Shown: positions 17,401 through 25,512, counted from the stretch's first letter. The stretch: 64,000 nt of DNA from Pirellula sp. (GCA_013822735.1 PNKZ01000002.1:434001-498000), one strand, 5' to 3'. Program-made: numbers and translations. Notes: generated by a model not told the origin, from the sequence alone.

Positions 17401-19833
17401 TTAGTCTCGCGTTCGCATTCGGATGCGTTGCGACTTGGAAAGAATCGGAAACGCCAGCGGCACGATGACCGCAGTGCTCACGGCCACGAGAACGCCCCAG
17501 CATTGCGGAAACGGGAAGAACATGTGAATGATAAAGCCCCAGAAGAGCGCCACGAATCCGTCGGCGAGATTCCAACGCGTCTTCCGTTGCGGCCACGTCG
17601 AGCCCCACCAATCGAGCACGCAAAATACGAGGCCGAAGTAGCCCATGAATGCGACAATCGTCGGCCGGCCGGCAATGTAGCACTCGGGCCAACGTTCGAA
17701 GCCGACCCCTTCCAACGGGCTTTCGATCGGCAACGTCAACTTCAAGAAATTGACGATGAGCCAAGAAGCTGCTCCCGCCGTGACGCCCATGAGCAACGAT
17801 ATGCCCCGTCGCGTGAGAGGCTCGGGATTTTTCGGATAGATGCACTTGAGCACGACGACCCAAAGCGCGGAGGCGACAAAAGTGGACGCCGCGGCCCAAA
17901 GATATTGCGACATCTCCAAAGGGGACGAGCGAAACAGAAGCAATAGCCGCGTCAAAATGATCGACGCCGCGAAAACGATCAACAAGCCGCCGGTAATGTC
18001 GATCAGGCGCGTACGCAAAGGGGGGCCGCGTGCCGTGGGTTCGGCCGACGCGAGCTGCGTCACCTCCAACTGCTCGCGGGCCGCCGGAGCCGCACTCGGA
18101 TCATGATGTTCGTGCCCGCGCTTGGCCAGCCACCAAACGAGACCGAAGGAAATGCCGATGACGAAGAGTAGTGAGATCCCTAGCACTGGAGCTCGCACGG
18201 TGCCAACTTCCGCCGGCACCGGCACTGGTTCGCGCGCAACGACGAAGTTGGCGTCGGGGGTGATCTGCACGGCGGATGATTCGGCGCCGCTCCCTCGAAC
18301 AATCGTCAACTCGTCCCGAATCGGATAAGCAACTTTGGCGGCTTCGGGCGGTTTCTGGCTAACAACGCCGAACAACCCGAATCCGGCCAACATAAGAACC
18401 AGACCGACGACCAGCCATTGTCCGCCGCTCGAGCTTCTAGCGACTGCGTCTCCCGAAAGTGCCGCAAGCGCCTGGCGACGGCGATAGACCCAGCTAGCGA
18501 TCCAGGTGGAGAAGGCGGCCGCGACCAGCATCGGCGTGATCTGCATGAACCACGGCGCGTGCGACCCGAGCCGCAGCGCGTAGAGCGTAATCGTGCCCAT
18601 GGCAATCAGCGGCACGGCGGCCAAGAAGTACGACGGCGGCGATTTCGGCTCGCGCAAACGAGAGGAAAACTCTCGCCGACGTCCTGACCCACCGTTTTCC
18701 GCGGATTGCCGCTGCCGGCCGCTTCGCGAGATCAATACGAGCGGCACGACGAAAAATGCAATCGTCGTGACGAGGAACATCGCAAAGCCGATCGAAGGTT
18801 CGGAGTGCGCGCGCGATTCGGAACCGGCCGTGAATAGGTAGAGAAAGATGAAGCTGCCGACGATCGGCAAAGTCCATAAAACGGCTTGCGATGGAGCCGT
18901 CGCGTCGTTCGTCGCCGGTTTGATGTCGGACGTTGTTCGATAGACCGCTTCCGGTTTGCGAACGGCCATCTTCGGCTGCGGCCCAAGCGGCGCGGGGACC
19001 CCAATCGATTGCAAAAACTCTTCGACGGTCTTCGGCCGCCGCTCCGGGTCTTTCTCCAAGGCTCGAGCGATCGCCGCACGGTAGCCGGCCGGCGCGGCCG
19101 AGAGGTCCGGTTCGGCGGTGAGATGCTTCATCAGGATCTCGCCGACGCTTTCGCCGTCGAACGGCACCCGGCCGGTCAAAAGCTCATAGAGCAGGATGCC
19201 GAGCGCGTAGACGTCGATCTGCTTGCCGTAGCGACCGTTGGAAATCTCCGGCGCCATGTAGTGCACGGTGCCGACGCTTTCGGTCTGCCCGCTCCGCCGG
19301 CTCACGGAGATAAACTTCGAGAGCCCGTAGTCGCCGATCTTTACGACGCCGTTTTCCAGGAAGATATTCGCCGGCTTCAGGTCACGGTGCACGATGCCGT
19401 TATCGTGCAAATAGGCCACGGCCGCGGCAATGCCTTCGAGCGTACGAATCGCCTCCGCCTCGGGCAATCCCTGCGGATGCCGATCGATGATTTCGACCAA
19501 CCGATCGCCGGAGACATACTCCATGACGATCCAATAATTGTCTTCGGCGTCGGTGCGAACGTCGTACAGCCCGACCAAGTTCGGATGCTTGAGGTTCAGG
19601 CATTGCGTGACGCCGCGCAGCTCCACTTCGAGATTGCGGCGCACGACCTTGAGCGCCACTTCTTTGCCGGCGTCGCTCAAGGCGTAATAAACTTCGCCGA
19701 AGCCCCCTTGGCCGAGGCCCCGTTTGATCGTGTAGCCCGGCAGCGGCTGCGATCCGGCGGCGTAGGTAAACGCCGGGGCGCGCGTTCGTTCCGGGGGAGC
19801 GGCGCGCGGTTTGTCGGGCAGCGAGGCGGACAT
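17401..19833 (-). CDS. Ser/Thr protein kinase with C-terminal polytopic membrane domain
   Basis: The product has 810 residues. The Hanks-type kinase domain spans ~34-300, with the Gly-rich loop GQGGFG (41-46), the ATP-binding Lys62 in ALKVV, catalytic HRDLKPAN (149-156), the metal site DYG (168-170) in place of the usual DFG, and GTVHYMAPE in the activation segment. After a linker, about eleven or twelve hydrophobic segments fill residues ~320-805, interrupted by charged loops, so the kinase domain is cytosolic and the rest is embedded. No known sensor domain is visible. The start at 19833 (MSASLPDK) is supported by GAGAG 8 bases upstream; an ATG at 19848 is the alternative. It follows the FHA-like gene by 34 bases. 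Confidence 0.85.
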   Translation of the reverse strand: MSASLPDKPRAAPPERTRAPAFTYAAGSQPLPGYTIKRGLGQGGFGEVYYALSDAGKEVALKVVRRNLEVELRGVTQCLNLKHPNLVGLYDVRTDAEDNYWIVMEYVSGDRLVEIIDRHPQGLPEAEAIRTLEGIAAAVAYLHDNGIVHRDLKPANIFLENGVVKIGDYGLSKFISVSRRSGQTESVGTVHYMAPEISNGRYGKQIDVYALGILLYELLTGRVPFDGESVGEILMKHLTAEPDLSAAPAGYRAAIARALEKDPERRPKTVEEFLQSIGVPAPLGPQPKMAVRKPEAVYRTTSDIKPATNDATAPSQAVLWTLPIVGSFIFLYLFTAGSESRAHSEPSIGFAMFLVTTIAFFVVPLVLISRSGRQRQSAENGGSGRRREFSSRLREPKSPPSYFLAAVPLIAMGTITLYALRLGSHAPWFMQITPMLVAAAFSTWIASWVYRRRQALAALSGDAVARSSSGGQWLVVGLVLMLAGFGLFGVVSQKPPEAAKVAYPIRDELTIVRGSGAESSAVQITPDANFVVAREPVPVPAEVGTVRAPVLGISLLFVIGISFGLVWWLAKRGHEHHDPSAAPAAREQLEVTQLASAEPTARGPPLRTRLIDITGGLLIVFAASIILTRLLLLFRSSPLEMSQYLWAAASTFVASALWVVVLKCIYPKNPEPLTRRGISLLMGVTAGAASWLIVNFLKLTLPIESPLEGVGFERWPECYIAGRPTIVAFMGYFGLVFCVLDWWGSTWPQRKTRWNLADGFVALFWGFIIHMFFPFPQCWGVLVAVSTAVIVPLAFPILSKSQRIRMRTRD

Positions 19834-19867
19834 TACGTGTTCTCTCATGGTCGCACGACCGTCGAGC

Positions 19868-20590
19868 TTAAGACGCCAGAGGTTCAAGGTGGAGCGAAAA
19901 GTCGTCGGCGCGAATCCGTGCCGTGCGATCGATCGACGTCGTATCGGTGTTGCGCGCGCCGTCGACATCATACGAACCGGCGGTGCGAAACACCAAACGA
20001 CCGTCGCTGCGGCGATGGATTACCAACGTGCGCGGCAAACGCGGAATACACACATGCACATCTTCCGCCGGGCCGATGAGGCATGAGTCGGCCAGGAGCA
20101 AGATGCCGTCGGCGTGCGGCTGCAGACGGTGCTTGCTTTCGACAACGATCCGACCGGTGAGGCTGCAGACGTTCGGCAGGTCGAAACGCATTTGCAAGCC
20201 TCGGCCGGGCCGATCGCCAAGTTCGAAACGGGTGCCGTTGCCGAGCCGTCGCGGCTGCGTCGCCGAGCCGGCTCCGCCGAGCACCGAACGCAACGGGCGA
20301 AGCAGGTAGTGCTCGCCGTGGCGTTCGACGAGGGCATGCCGTCGCGAGATGTCGGCCATCACCGGAATGTCGATCAAGCCGTGGACTTCATCTTCGGGCC
20401 GGACGGTATTGGCTGCGATTCGTCCCAGCGTCGTCGGCTGCCCGATGGCGACGCTGGGGCGTTCGCAAACCAAATAGCCGCCGACGCCGTCGATCCACAG
20501 CATGAACCGGCCAACGGCATGGGTCACGGCAAGCGACATAGCGGCAACATCACCGGGGTAGTGCTTCGTTACAAAACTGGCCGACGCCAT
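19868..20590 (-). CDS. FHA-like phosphothreonine-recognition protein
   Basis: This 240-residue protein probably has an FHA fold at ~45-145. VAIGQPTTLGRIAAN resembles the first strands, VMADISRRHALVERHGEHY contains the conserved SRRH phosphothreonine-contact motif, and NGTRFELGD fits the later strands (N-G conserved). The C-terminal ~90 residues form a second beta-rich region that could be another diverged FHA-like unit. FHA domains bind phosphothreonine peptides, so the adjacent kinase is the natural partner. It starts 2 bases after the coiled-coil gene stop and ends 34 bases before the kinase start. Absence of a signal peptide or membrane segment indicates cytosolic location. Confidence 0.75.
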   Translation of the reverse strand: MASASFVTKHYPGDVAAMSLAVTHAVGRFMLWIDGVGGYLVCERPSVAIGQPTTLGRIAANTVRPEDEVHGLIDIPVMADISRRHALVERHGEHYLLRPLRSVLGGAGSATQPRRLGNGTRFELGDRPGRGLQMRFDLPNVCSLTGRIVVESKHRLQPHADGILLLADSCLIGPAEDVHVCIPRLPRTLVIHRRSDGRLVFRTAGSYDVDGARNTDTTSIDRTARIRADDFSLHLEPLAS

Positions 20591-20592
20591 CC

Positions 20593-21393
20593 TTACTTAC
20601 TCTGGGCGACTTTCACCGTCGACGACTTGTCGTCGCCGAAGTACTTCGTAACCTGTTCGACGATGTCGGCGCCGCCGGCGTCGTCGAGTTGGATCTCATC
20701 GACAGGCAAACCTTCCACCGCCACAAGCTTCTCCGAGACGTCGAGCCGCGACTTCAGGTCGTCGATCAGTTGCCGCGTACGGCTCAGGCGACCATCGTCG
20801 AGGCACAGACTGCTCGTCGTCCGCGCGGCTTCCACCATCTTGAGGCGGGAATCGAGTTGTTCGATTTCCACTTCGAGCTGTCGCTTCGCCGCGAGCATGC
20901 CCGTCATTTTATCACGAGCGGCGGTCAAGCTACGTTCGCGGGCCGTATGCATTTTCCGCAAGTTCTCCAGGGTCTCGTCGGCGACCTTGCGGCGCTCGAA
21001 ACGTCTGGCCAGGTCAGCCTTTACGCTGTCGACGTTGTAGCTCTTTCCTGCATATTGGAACGTTTTCTTACCGCTAGCCACATCGTCTTTCAGCCGCACA
21101 ATATCCCCGGCATCCTTCTCCCTGCGCTCCTCCTGAGTGGCGATCTCTTGCGAAACTTTCGCTAGCGCCGCCTCTTCTTGGGCGATCGCGACCATGTTTT
21201 TGTGCACCTCGGGAATGAGATCGTTGAGCATCGTACGAGCTCGCCGGATCTCAAACTCCACCGGCACCGAATCCTGAATGGCGCCGGTTACTTCGGTGAC
21301 CGAGGTCTTCACGTAGCTCCACGCATTCCACCCGAAGACGCCGATCGTCAATGCTCCCGCCGCCAACACGCTGCCAACTAGCTTGAACGCCAT
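20593..21393 (-). CDS. Single-pass membrane coiled-coil protein
   Basis: The product has 266 residues. One N-terminal hydrophobic segment (5-25, LVGSVLAAGALTIGVFGWNAW) is followed by a largely helical, charged region with heptad-like Leu/Ala/Val spacing (~45-215), consistent with coiled coils. A short acidic tail (IQLDDAGGADIVEQV) ends the chain. No family is recognised with confidence; the arrangement is loosely PspA-like, but no PspA motif is seen. It is the first gene of the minus-strand operon that continues with the FHA-like protein and the kinase, so it may be an anchor or a kinase substrate. The promoter must lie in the repeat-rich gap above 21393. Confidence 0.65.
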   Translation of the reverse strand: MAFKLVGSVLAAGALTIGVFGWNAWSYVKTSVTEVTGAIQDSVPVEFEIRRARTMLNDLIPEVHKNMVAIAQEEAALAKVSQEIATQEERREKDAGDIVRLKDDVASGKKTFQYAGKSYNVDSVKADLARRFERRKVADETLENLRKMHTARERSLTAARDKMTGMLAAKRQLEVEIEQLDSRLKMVEAARTTSSLCLDDGRLSRTRQLIDDLKSRLDVSEKLVAVEGLPVDEIQLDDAGGADIVEQVTKYFGDDKSSTVKVAQSK

Positions 21394-21543
21394 AATTCCA
21401 CCTCGCCCCGCATCAATGAATAGCCCCCGCCGAGCACCACGCGCGGCTATGAGGTAGTTCGCCGGGTCTGGGAAAGTCTTGGGAGAATTCTTGAAGAATT
21501 CTGAAAGCGCTTCGTCGAGCCGTCAGGCGGACGTGTCTGTCGA

Positions 21544-21571
21544 CTGTAGGGAACGCCCTTGGCGGCGTTCC
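21544..21571. repeat. Solo copy of 28-bp TIR-like repeat
   Basis: This copy differs at 3 of 28 positions from the left end of the MITE-like element at 33166. It contains its own internal palindrome (ggaacgccc ... ggcgttcc). No second end is found nearby, so it is a remnant or an independent hairpin repeat. Confidence 0.65.
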
Positions 21572-21597
21572 GTAATGCGTTTTGTATTTAGCGTCTA

Positions 21598-21655
21598 TTT
21601 CGCCCCCGGTCGGCGACCGGGGGCCGCCCGCCGTCGCCGACGGCGGGCTAAATAA
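21598..21655. repeat. Double-hairpin repeat (copy 1)
   Basis: Two adjacent GC-rich hairpins lie at 21602-21624 (gcccccggtc arm, near-perfect palindrome) and 21626-21648 (gcccgccgtc arm). They are flanked by ttt on the left and aaataa on the right. Nearly the same sequence occurs in the opposite orientation at 58649-58705. The compact pair resembles REP/BIME-type elements. Confidence 0.8.
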
Positions 21656-21668
21656 CGCTGCTCAAATC

Positions 21669-21824
21669 GACGTAAGTTCCGAAACGGAAATTCGACTTAC
21701 GTCAATTCTCACTTTCGCCCTGCGCAGATAACTCGAGTTATCTGCGCACCCCTTGTGGGTTTTGAGGTTGTGCGCAGATAGATGGAGTTATCTGCGCAGG
21801 GCGTAGATGACCGTCGACGTAAGT
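21669..21824. repeat. Cluster of nested palindromes
   Basis: gacgtaagt occurs at 21669, inverted at 21695 and again direct at 21816. Inside lies a perfect 19-base inverted repeat, 21716-21734 and 21785-21803 (cgccctgcgcagataactc). Within this, gagttatctgcgca (21735-21748) creates a further 28-base palindrome with 21721-21734. The set could extrude as a cruciform or fold as RNA. Confidence 0.8.
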
Positions 21825-21866
21825 GGAGAATGCATGCGAGAGGTTAGAGCTAGAAGCTGGACCAAT

Positions 21867-22071
21867 GTAGTAGGCACACTCCGTGTGCCGTCGGGCGCAG
21901 AATCACATCGCCTTGAGCTACTTGCCCCCTACGACGACTCCGGTCGCTCACGCTCCCGGCTCGCCTGTTCCTTTACTTATCTCCCTAATCCCCTTCTCAT
22001 CCCCCCTATCTCCCTTTCTGGAAGAACGTCGAAAGAGTCTCTGCGGACGGCACACGGCGTGTGCCTGCTAC
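21867..22071. repeat. Inverted pair of 26-bp repeats
   Basis: The left arm is 21867-21892 and the right arm 22046-22071. They match in 24 of 26 positions when one is reversed. Each arm is itself a palindrome (ggcacac ... gtgtgcc). The 153 bases between carry no gene. It may be a small non-autonomous element. Confidence 0.65.
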
Positions 22072-22157
22072 TTTCAAATTGCCAAAGATCACCCTGCACG
22101 GTAGCGAAACCGGCGGGCGATCTCCAGGCGATTTTTGGCCGGCCTGGGGCTTCGTAG

Positions 22158-23192
22158 CTACTTGGCTTTGTGCCGCGGGCGGTCCATCAGCAGGATGCCG
22201 GCGACCATCAGGCCGACGCCGCCGAAGAGGGCCGTTGTCGAGGGCTCGTGGAAGTAGAGCACTCCGGCAATTGCCGCCATGGCCGTTTGCGAGGCGTTTA
22301 CCACGTTCACATACGCCACCGGGATCAACTGTAGCGCTCGGGTTAGTAAAAAAAATCCGCCGGCGTTGAACATGCCGGCCCAAAGCATGGTGTGGAGATC
22401 GTCAGGCGCCGTCGCCAACACGCCGTTGAGCCCAATTCGGCCCAGCGTGATGCTTCCCAAGCTGATGATGCCGGAGATGCTGATGATCAGCAGCACGACT
22501 GACGAGTTCACCACGCCGGTAACGTTGCGACGAATGACCACCCCCAACACCGCGTAGGCAAAGCCGGAGAAGCAAGTGATGCCGAGGGCTACGGCAAGGG
22601 TGACGGCATCGGGGCGGGGCAGTGCGTCGGACGGTTTGGCGTGTTCCGTATGCAGCCCGAGTAGCGCGATCGAAATGCACAGCAGGCCCATCGCCGCGGC
22701 GGAGCGAACGCTGATGGCTTCGCCGAGATAGAATCGCCCCAGCAGCGAACCGCCGACGATGATGGTGCTGAACGTGAGCGGCACGGCGGCGGCCAGCCCG
22801 ACGACGCTCAAACCGTATTGAAACGCCGCGTTGCCGCCGATGTGTGCGAGCAAGCCGGTGAGCACCAGCGTGACGACCGTCCGCGTGCCGGGAAAGTTGG
22901 GGAGCCCGAGCCTGCGGCGATTCGCGACGATACCGCCGGCGATCAAGAGCGTCGGCACCGCCTTCAGGGTCGACACCCAATAGATGTCGCACTTCGAGGC
23001 GGCCCGGAGGCACATATTGGTAAGCGTGTAGAGGACTGCGGAAACGAGGGCCAGCAGAGTGCCGGTGAGCACGGCTTTCGCATGACCGGCCAGAGCGGCT
23101 TTGTGATCCGCGGCCGCTTGGTCGGCTTCTTCCGCCTCGTTTTCTTTTGTGGCGGCGAGCGACGTGGCGATTTCCTCTTGGTCGGCGCTCAT
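22158..23192 (-). CDS. DMT-superfamily (EamA-type) transporter
   Basis: This 344-residue integral membrane protein has an N-terminal charged cytosolic tail (1-38) and about ten hydrophobic helices forming two EamA-like halves. The first starts VLTGTLLALVSAVLYTLTN; the second starts VTLAVALGITCFSGFAYAV. The pattern is that of the drug/metabolite transporter superfamily, in which members export amino acids, metabolites or drugs; the cargo is unknown. Its ATG overlaps the stop of the M29 peptidase gene by 4 bases (23189-23192), so the two are co-translated. A peptidase partner would be consistent with amino-acid export, but this is inference. Confidence 0.85.
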   Translation of the reverse strand: MSADQEEIATSLAATKENEAEEADQAAADHKAALAGHAKAVLTGTLLALVSAVLYTLTNMCLRAASKCDIYWVSTLKAVPTLLIAGGIVANRRRLGLPNFPGTRTVVTLVLTGLLAHIGGNAAFQYGLSVVGLAAAVPLTFSTIIVGGSLLGRFYLGEAISVRSAAAMGLLCISIALLGLHTEHAKPSDALPRPDAVTLAVALGITCFSGFAYAVLGVVIRRNVTGVVNSSVVLLIISISGIISLGSITLGRIGLNGVLATAPDDLHTMLWAGMFNAGGFFLLTRALQLIPVAYVNVVNASQTAMAAIAGVLYFHEPSTTALFGGVGLMVAGILLMDRPRHKAK

Positions 23193-24328
23193 GTCGCGGC
23201 CGCTTCAGGCCTTGGCCAAGCGGGGTCGAGGAATCGACCGTTTTCGCTGATCAATTGGCCGTCGACGAAGATCTGCCCGCCGTGGCGCAGGTCGCAAACC
23301 ATATCCCAATGTAGGCCTGATTCGTTCTTACCGCCGGTTTCCGGATACGACGAACCGACCGCGGCGTGGAACGTGCCGCCGATCTTCTCGTCGAACAACG
23401 TGTTCTTCGTATACCGCTCGACGGAGTAGTTCGTGCCGATCGCGATTTCGCCGAGCACGCGGGCGCCCGGGTCTTGGTCGAGCATGGCGATGAGGAAGTC
23501 TTCCCCCTTCGAGGCGGTTGCATCGACGACCTTGCCGCCGCGAAACGTGAGGCGAATGCCGTCGCATTCGCGTCCGCCGTGCACGGCCGGGAAGCTGTAG
23601 CAAATGGTTCCTTCCACGGCATCTTCGATCGGGCCGGTGAACACTTCGCCGTCGGGAAAGTTTTCATGGCCGTCGCAGTTGATCCAGCGGCGGCCTGCGA
23701 CGGCGAGCTTAATATCGGTCCCCTGCGGCGTAACGAAGCGAATCTCCTTTTTACCTTGCAGGTAATCGGTGAGCCGTTGTTGTCGCTCGCTGACGCGCCG
23801 CCACGCGGCCGCCGGGTCGTCGTAATGCAACAGACCGGCGCGGAACACAAAATCTTCGTATTGGGCCAGCGACATTTCGGCGTCTTGAGCCGCGGCGTGG
23901 CAGGGAAACTGCGTGCCGCACCAGCGCAAAGATTTGTCGGCCGCACGTTGGAAAAACTTCACCATCATCGGCCGCCGCGCTTGCCCGACCAATCCTTGCC
24001 GTGCGGCGGGGATTTGCGTCAACGATTTTGTGTTGTCCTGCCCCCACAAGCTGATCGAAACGTCGATCGCATCGACCGTGGCCAGCTCAATCGGGTTGAC
24101 GTACAGCAGTTGCTCGTCGGACCCTTCGATGAGTTTGGTTTCTTGGCACTCGTCGAGCGTGACCATGAGAAACGGATTGCCGCCGGCGCGGATCACGGCA
24201 CGGTAGATCGCCGCCAACAGCGGTCGGCCGACCACGGGCCCCATCACGCGCACGAGGTCACCTTTGCGAACCCCGGTGGAGTAGTTCACAAGCACATCGG
24301 CAAGGCGATCGAGGCGTGGATCGGGCAT
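23189..24328 (-). CDS. M29-family (thermophilic-type) aminopeptidase
   Basis: The product has 379 residues. It matches the AmpS/AmpT/PepS M29 metallo-aminopeptidases: conserved Glu residues lie in the FTGPIEDAVEGTI region and in LGEIAIGTN, followed by the metal-binding HWDMV (H-x-D) and a final D-GQLISENGRF segment. These cytosolic enzymes release N-terminal amino acids using two metal ions. The frame remains open to 24490 through a tandem repeat, but the ATG at 24328 (MPDPRLDRLADVLVNYS) matches the family N-terminus and was chosen. It is co-transcribed with the DMT transporter. Confidence 0.88.
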   Translation of the reverse strand: MPDPRLDRLADVLVNYSTGVRKGDLVRVMGPVVGRPLLAAIYRAVIRAGGNPFLMVTLDECQETKLIEGSDEQLLYVNPIELATVDAIDVSISLWGQDNTKSLTQIPAARQGLVGQARRPMMVKFFQRAADKSLRWCGTQFPCHAAAQDAEMSLAQYEDFVFRAGLLHYDDPAAAWRRVSERQQRLTDYLQGKKEIRFVTPQGTDIKLAVAGRRWINCDGHENFPDGEVFTGPIEDAVEGTICYSFPAVHGGRECDGIRLTFRGGKVVDATASKGEDFLIAMLDQDPGARVLGEIAIGTNYSVERYTKNTLFDEKIGGTFHAAVGSSYPETGGKNESGLHWDMVCDLRHGGQIFVDGQLISENGRFLDPAWPRPEAAAT

Positions 24329-24361
24329 GGGGGAGAAAAGAGTGGCGAGTGGTGGGTGGCG

Positions 24362-24431
24362 GGTGATGAGAGGCGGGTGATGAGAGGCAGGTGATGAGAG
24401 GCAGGTGATGAGAGGCAGGTGATGAGAGGCA
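24362..24431. repeat. Tandem 14-bp repeat, five copies
   Basis: Five uninterrupted copies of ggtgatgagaggca occur (the first ends in g), just upstream of the aminopeptidase start. The sides carry related agtggcgagtgg and ccactcgccact sequences in inverted orientation (24341-24360 and 24470-24492). The unit length is not a multiple of three, which supports it being non-coding. Copy number is likely to vary between strains. Confidence 0.85.
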
Positions 24432-24620
24432 GGCGGCAAAGAATCGGCGAACGGCGTTACTCCAGGCTCTCGCCACTCGCCACTCGTCACTCAGCACTTT
24501 TCCCGGCAAATTCGTTACATCCGTCGCACTAGCTCCATTTGACCGGTGTGCTCTTTCGACCTAGGCTTGATCGGTAGACTTTAACGCACCACCTCCAGAA
24601 AGCGGAAGGGCCTTACGACC

Positions 24621-24800
24621 ATGGCCGCTCTAAAACGATTTCTCGCCGATACCGACGGCACTACCGCCGTTGAATATTCGGTTATGTTGGCAATGATCCT
24701 GCTTGCGATGTTGGCGACGATCGCCGCTTTCGGCGGTCAAACGGGTACGATGTGGGGCAACACGAACACCAAGCTCAACGCAGCCGGGTTCGGTTCGTAG
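24621..24800 (+). CDS. Flp/type IVb pilin subunit
   Basis: This small protein has 59 residues. The N-terminal segment MAALKRFLADTDGTTAVEYS is followed by a hydrophobic helix (VMLAMILLAMLATIAAF, 21-37). The G-TTAVEYS motif, with Glu five residues after the Gly, is the prepilin-peptidase (TadV) processing site of Flp pilins, with cleavage expected after Gly13. The mature subunit would polymerise into a Tad pilus. GGAAGG about 10 bases upstream of the ATG fits a ribosome-binding site. No other tad gene is in the window, so it is a solitary pilin gene. A strong terminator follows directly (24833-24860). Confidence 0.88.
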   Translation: MAALKRFLADTDGTTAVEYSVMLAMILLAMLATIAAFGGQTGTMWGNTNTKLNAAGFGS

Positions 24801-24832
24801 TTGCCGCGACGGCAAGCAATCTGAATTCACGC

Positions 24833-24860
24833 AAGGCCCGAGCTTCATCGCTCGGGCCTT
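24833..24860. terminator. Bidirectional intrinsic terminator
   Basis: A perfect 11-bp stem (aaggcccgagc at 24833-24843, gctcgggcctt at 24850-24860) with a 6-base loop is followed by tgtcgttt. It lies between the pilin gene and the convergent Nudix gene and can serve both. Confidence 0.85.
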
Positions 24861-24867
24861 GTCGTTT

Positions 24868-25398
24868 CTAGGTACGTCGGATCGATGCGCGACGTCGATC
24901 GTAAAGCAGCAACGCGGCGATCGTCTTGGCGTCTTCGATCTCGCCGCGCTCGATCATCGCCATGGCGTCGTCGAGCCGCACGATGTAGTTTTGGATCTCT
25001 TCATTCGCTTCGCGCTGCGCGGGGCCTGGCTGAAGGTCGCCGGCTACGAACACGTAAATGCGTTCGTTCAGAATGCCGGGCGACATGAGCAACTCGGTGA
25101 GCGGCTCCAGGCGACCGGCTATGTAACCGGTTTCCTCTTCTAATTCGCGACGGGCCGTCGCAGCCGGCGGCTCCCCCACTTCGAGTGTGCCGGCCGGAAC
25201 TTCGATGAGTTCGCGCTCGACGGCTACGCGATAGTTACGAATCAGACAGACGTGCTCGGCGTCGACGACGGCCACGATCGCCACGGCCCCCGGATGCAGT
25301 ATGACCTGCCGCGAAAACTCCCGACCATCGTCGGTTTGGCGACGACGGCGGACCACGCGAAAGCGGTCGGCTAGGTGTAACAGCTCGTCGTCGTTCAT
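24868..25398 (-). CDS. Nudix hydrolase, ADP-ribose pyrophosphatase-like
   Basis: This 176-residue protein contains a complete Nudix box, GTLEVGEPPAATARREL followed by EEETGY (Gx5Ex7REUxEExGU), preceded by IEVPAG. The upstream strand VAVVDAEHVCLIRNYRVAV and the loop MSPGILNERIYVF are typical of ADP-sugar pyrophosphatases, which split ADP-ribose to AMP and sugar phosphate. The ATG at 25398 is preferred to a GTG at 25422; neither has a clear ribosome-binding site. It is convergent with the pilin gene and divergent from the M50 protease gene (115-base gap). The exact substrate is inferred from resemblance only. Confidence 0.9.
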   Translation of the reverse strand: MNDDELLHLADRFRVVRRRRQTDDGREFSRQVILHPGAVAIVAVVDAEHVCLIRNYRVAVERELIEVPAGTLEVGEPPAATARRELEEETGYIAGRLEPLTELLMSPGILNERIYVFVAGDLQPGPAQREANEEIQNYIVRLDDAMAMIERGEIEDAKTIAALLLYDRRRASIRRT

Positions 25399-25512
25399 GT
25401 TCGCGACAAAGAAATTGATCACTGCGGAAATCGGTGTTAGGATACAAGCCGCGCAATACTTCTTCTAGCCCGACTCATTCGCCGCGGCGTCTCCTCACGT
25501 CGTGTTTGAGCC

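Larger units (their letters stand above)
21394..22157. other. Gene-free, repeat-rich intergenic block
   Basis: These 764 bases hold no credible gene. From left to right they contain upstream sequence of the kinase operon, one copy of a 28-base repeat (21544-21571), a double hairpin (21598-21655), a palindrome cluster (21669-21824) and a pair of inverted 26-base repeats (21867-22071). Stretches between 21900 and 22045 are pyrimidine-rich with no recognised signal. The 116-codon frame across 21807-22157 runs through these repeats and was not accepted. Confidence 0.7.

Noticed and set aside
21807-22157. 116-codon plus-strand frame in the repeat block
   Set aside because: It runs through two palindromic repeats, has an irregular composition and no recognisable fold.
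24362-24431. Possible CRISPR array
   Set aside because: Units are contiguous 14-base repeats with no spacers and no cas genes nearby.
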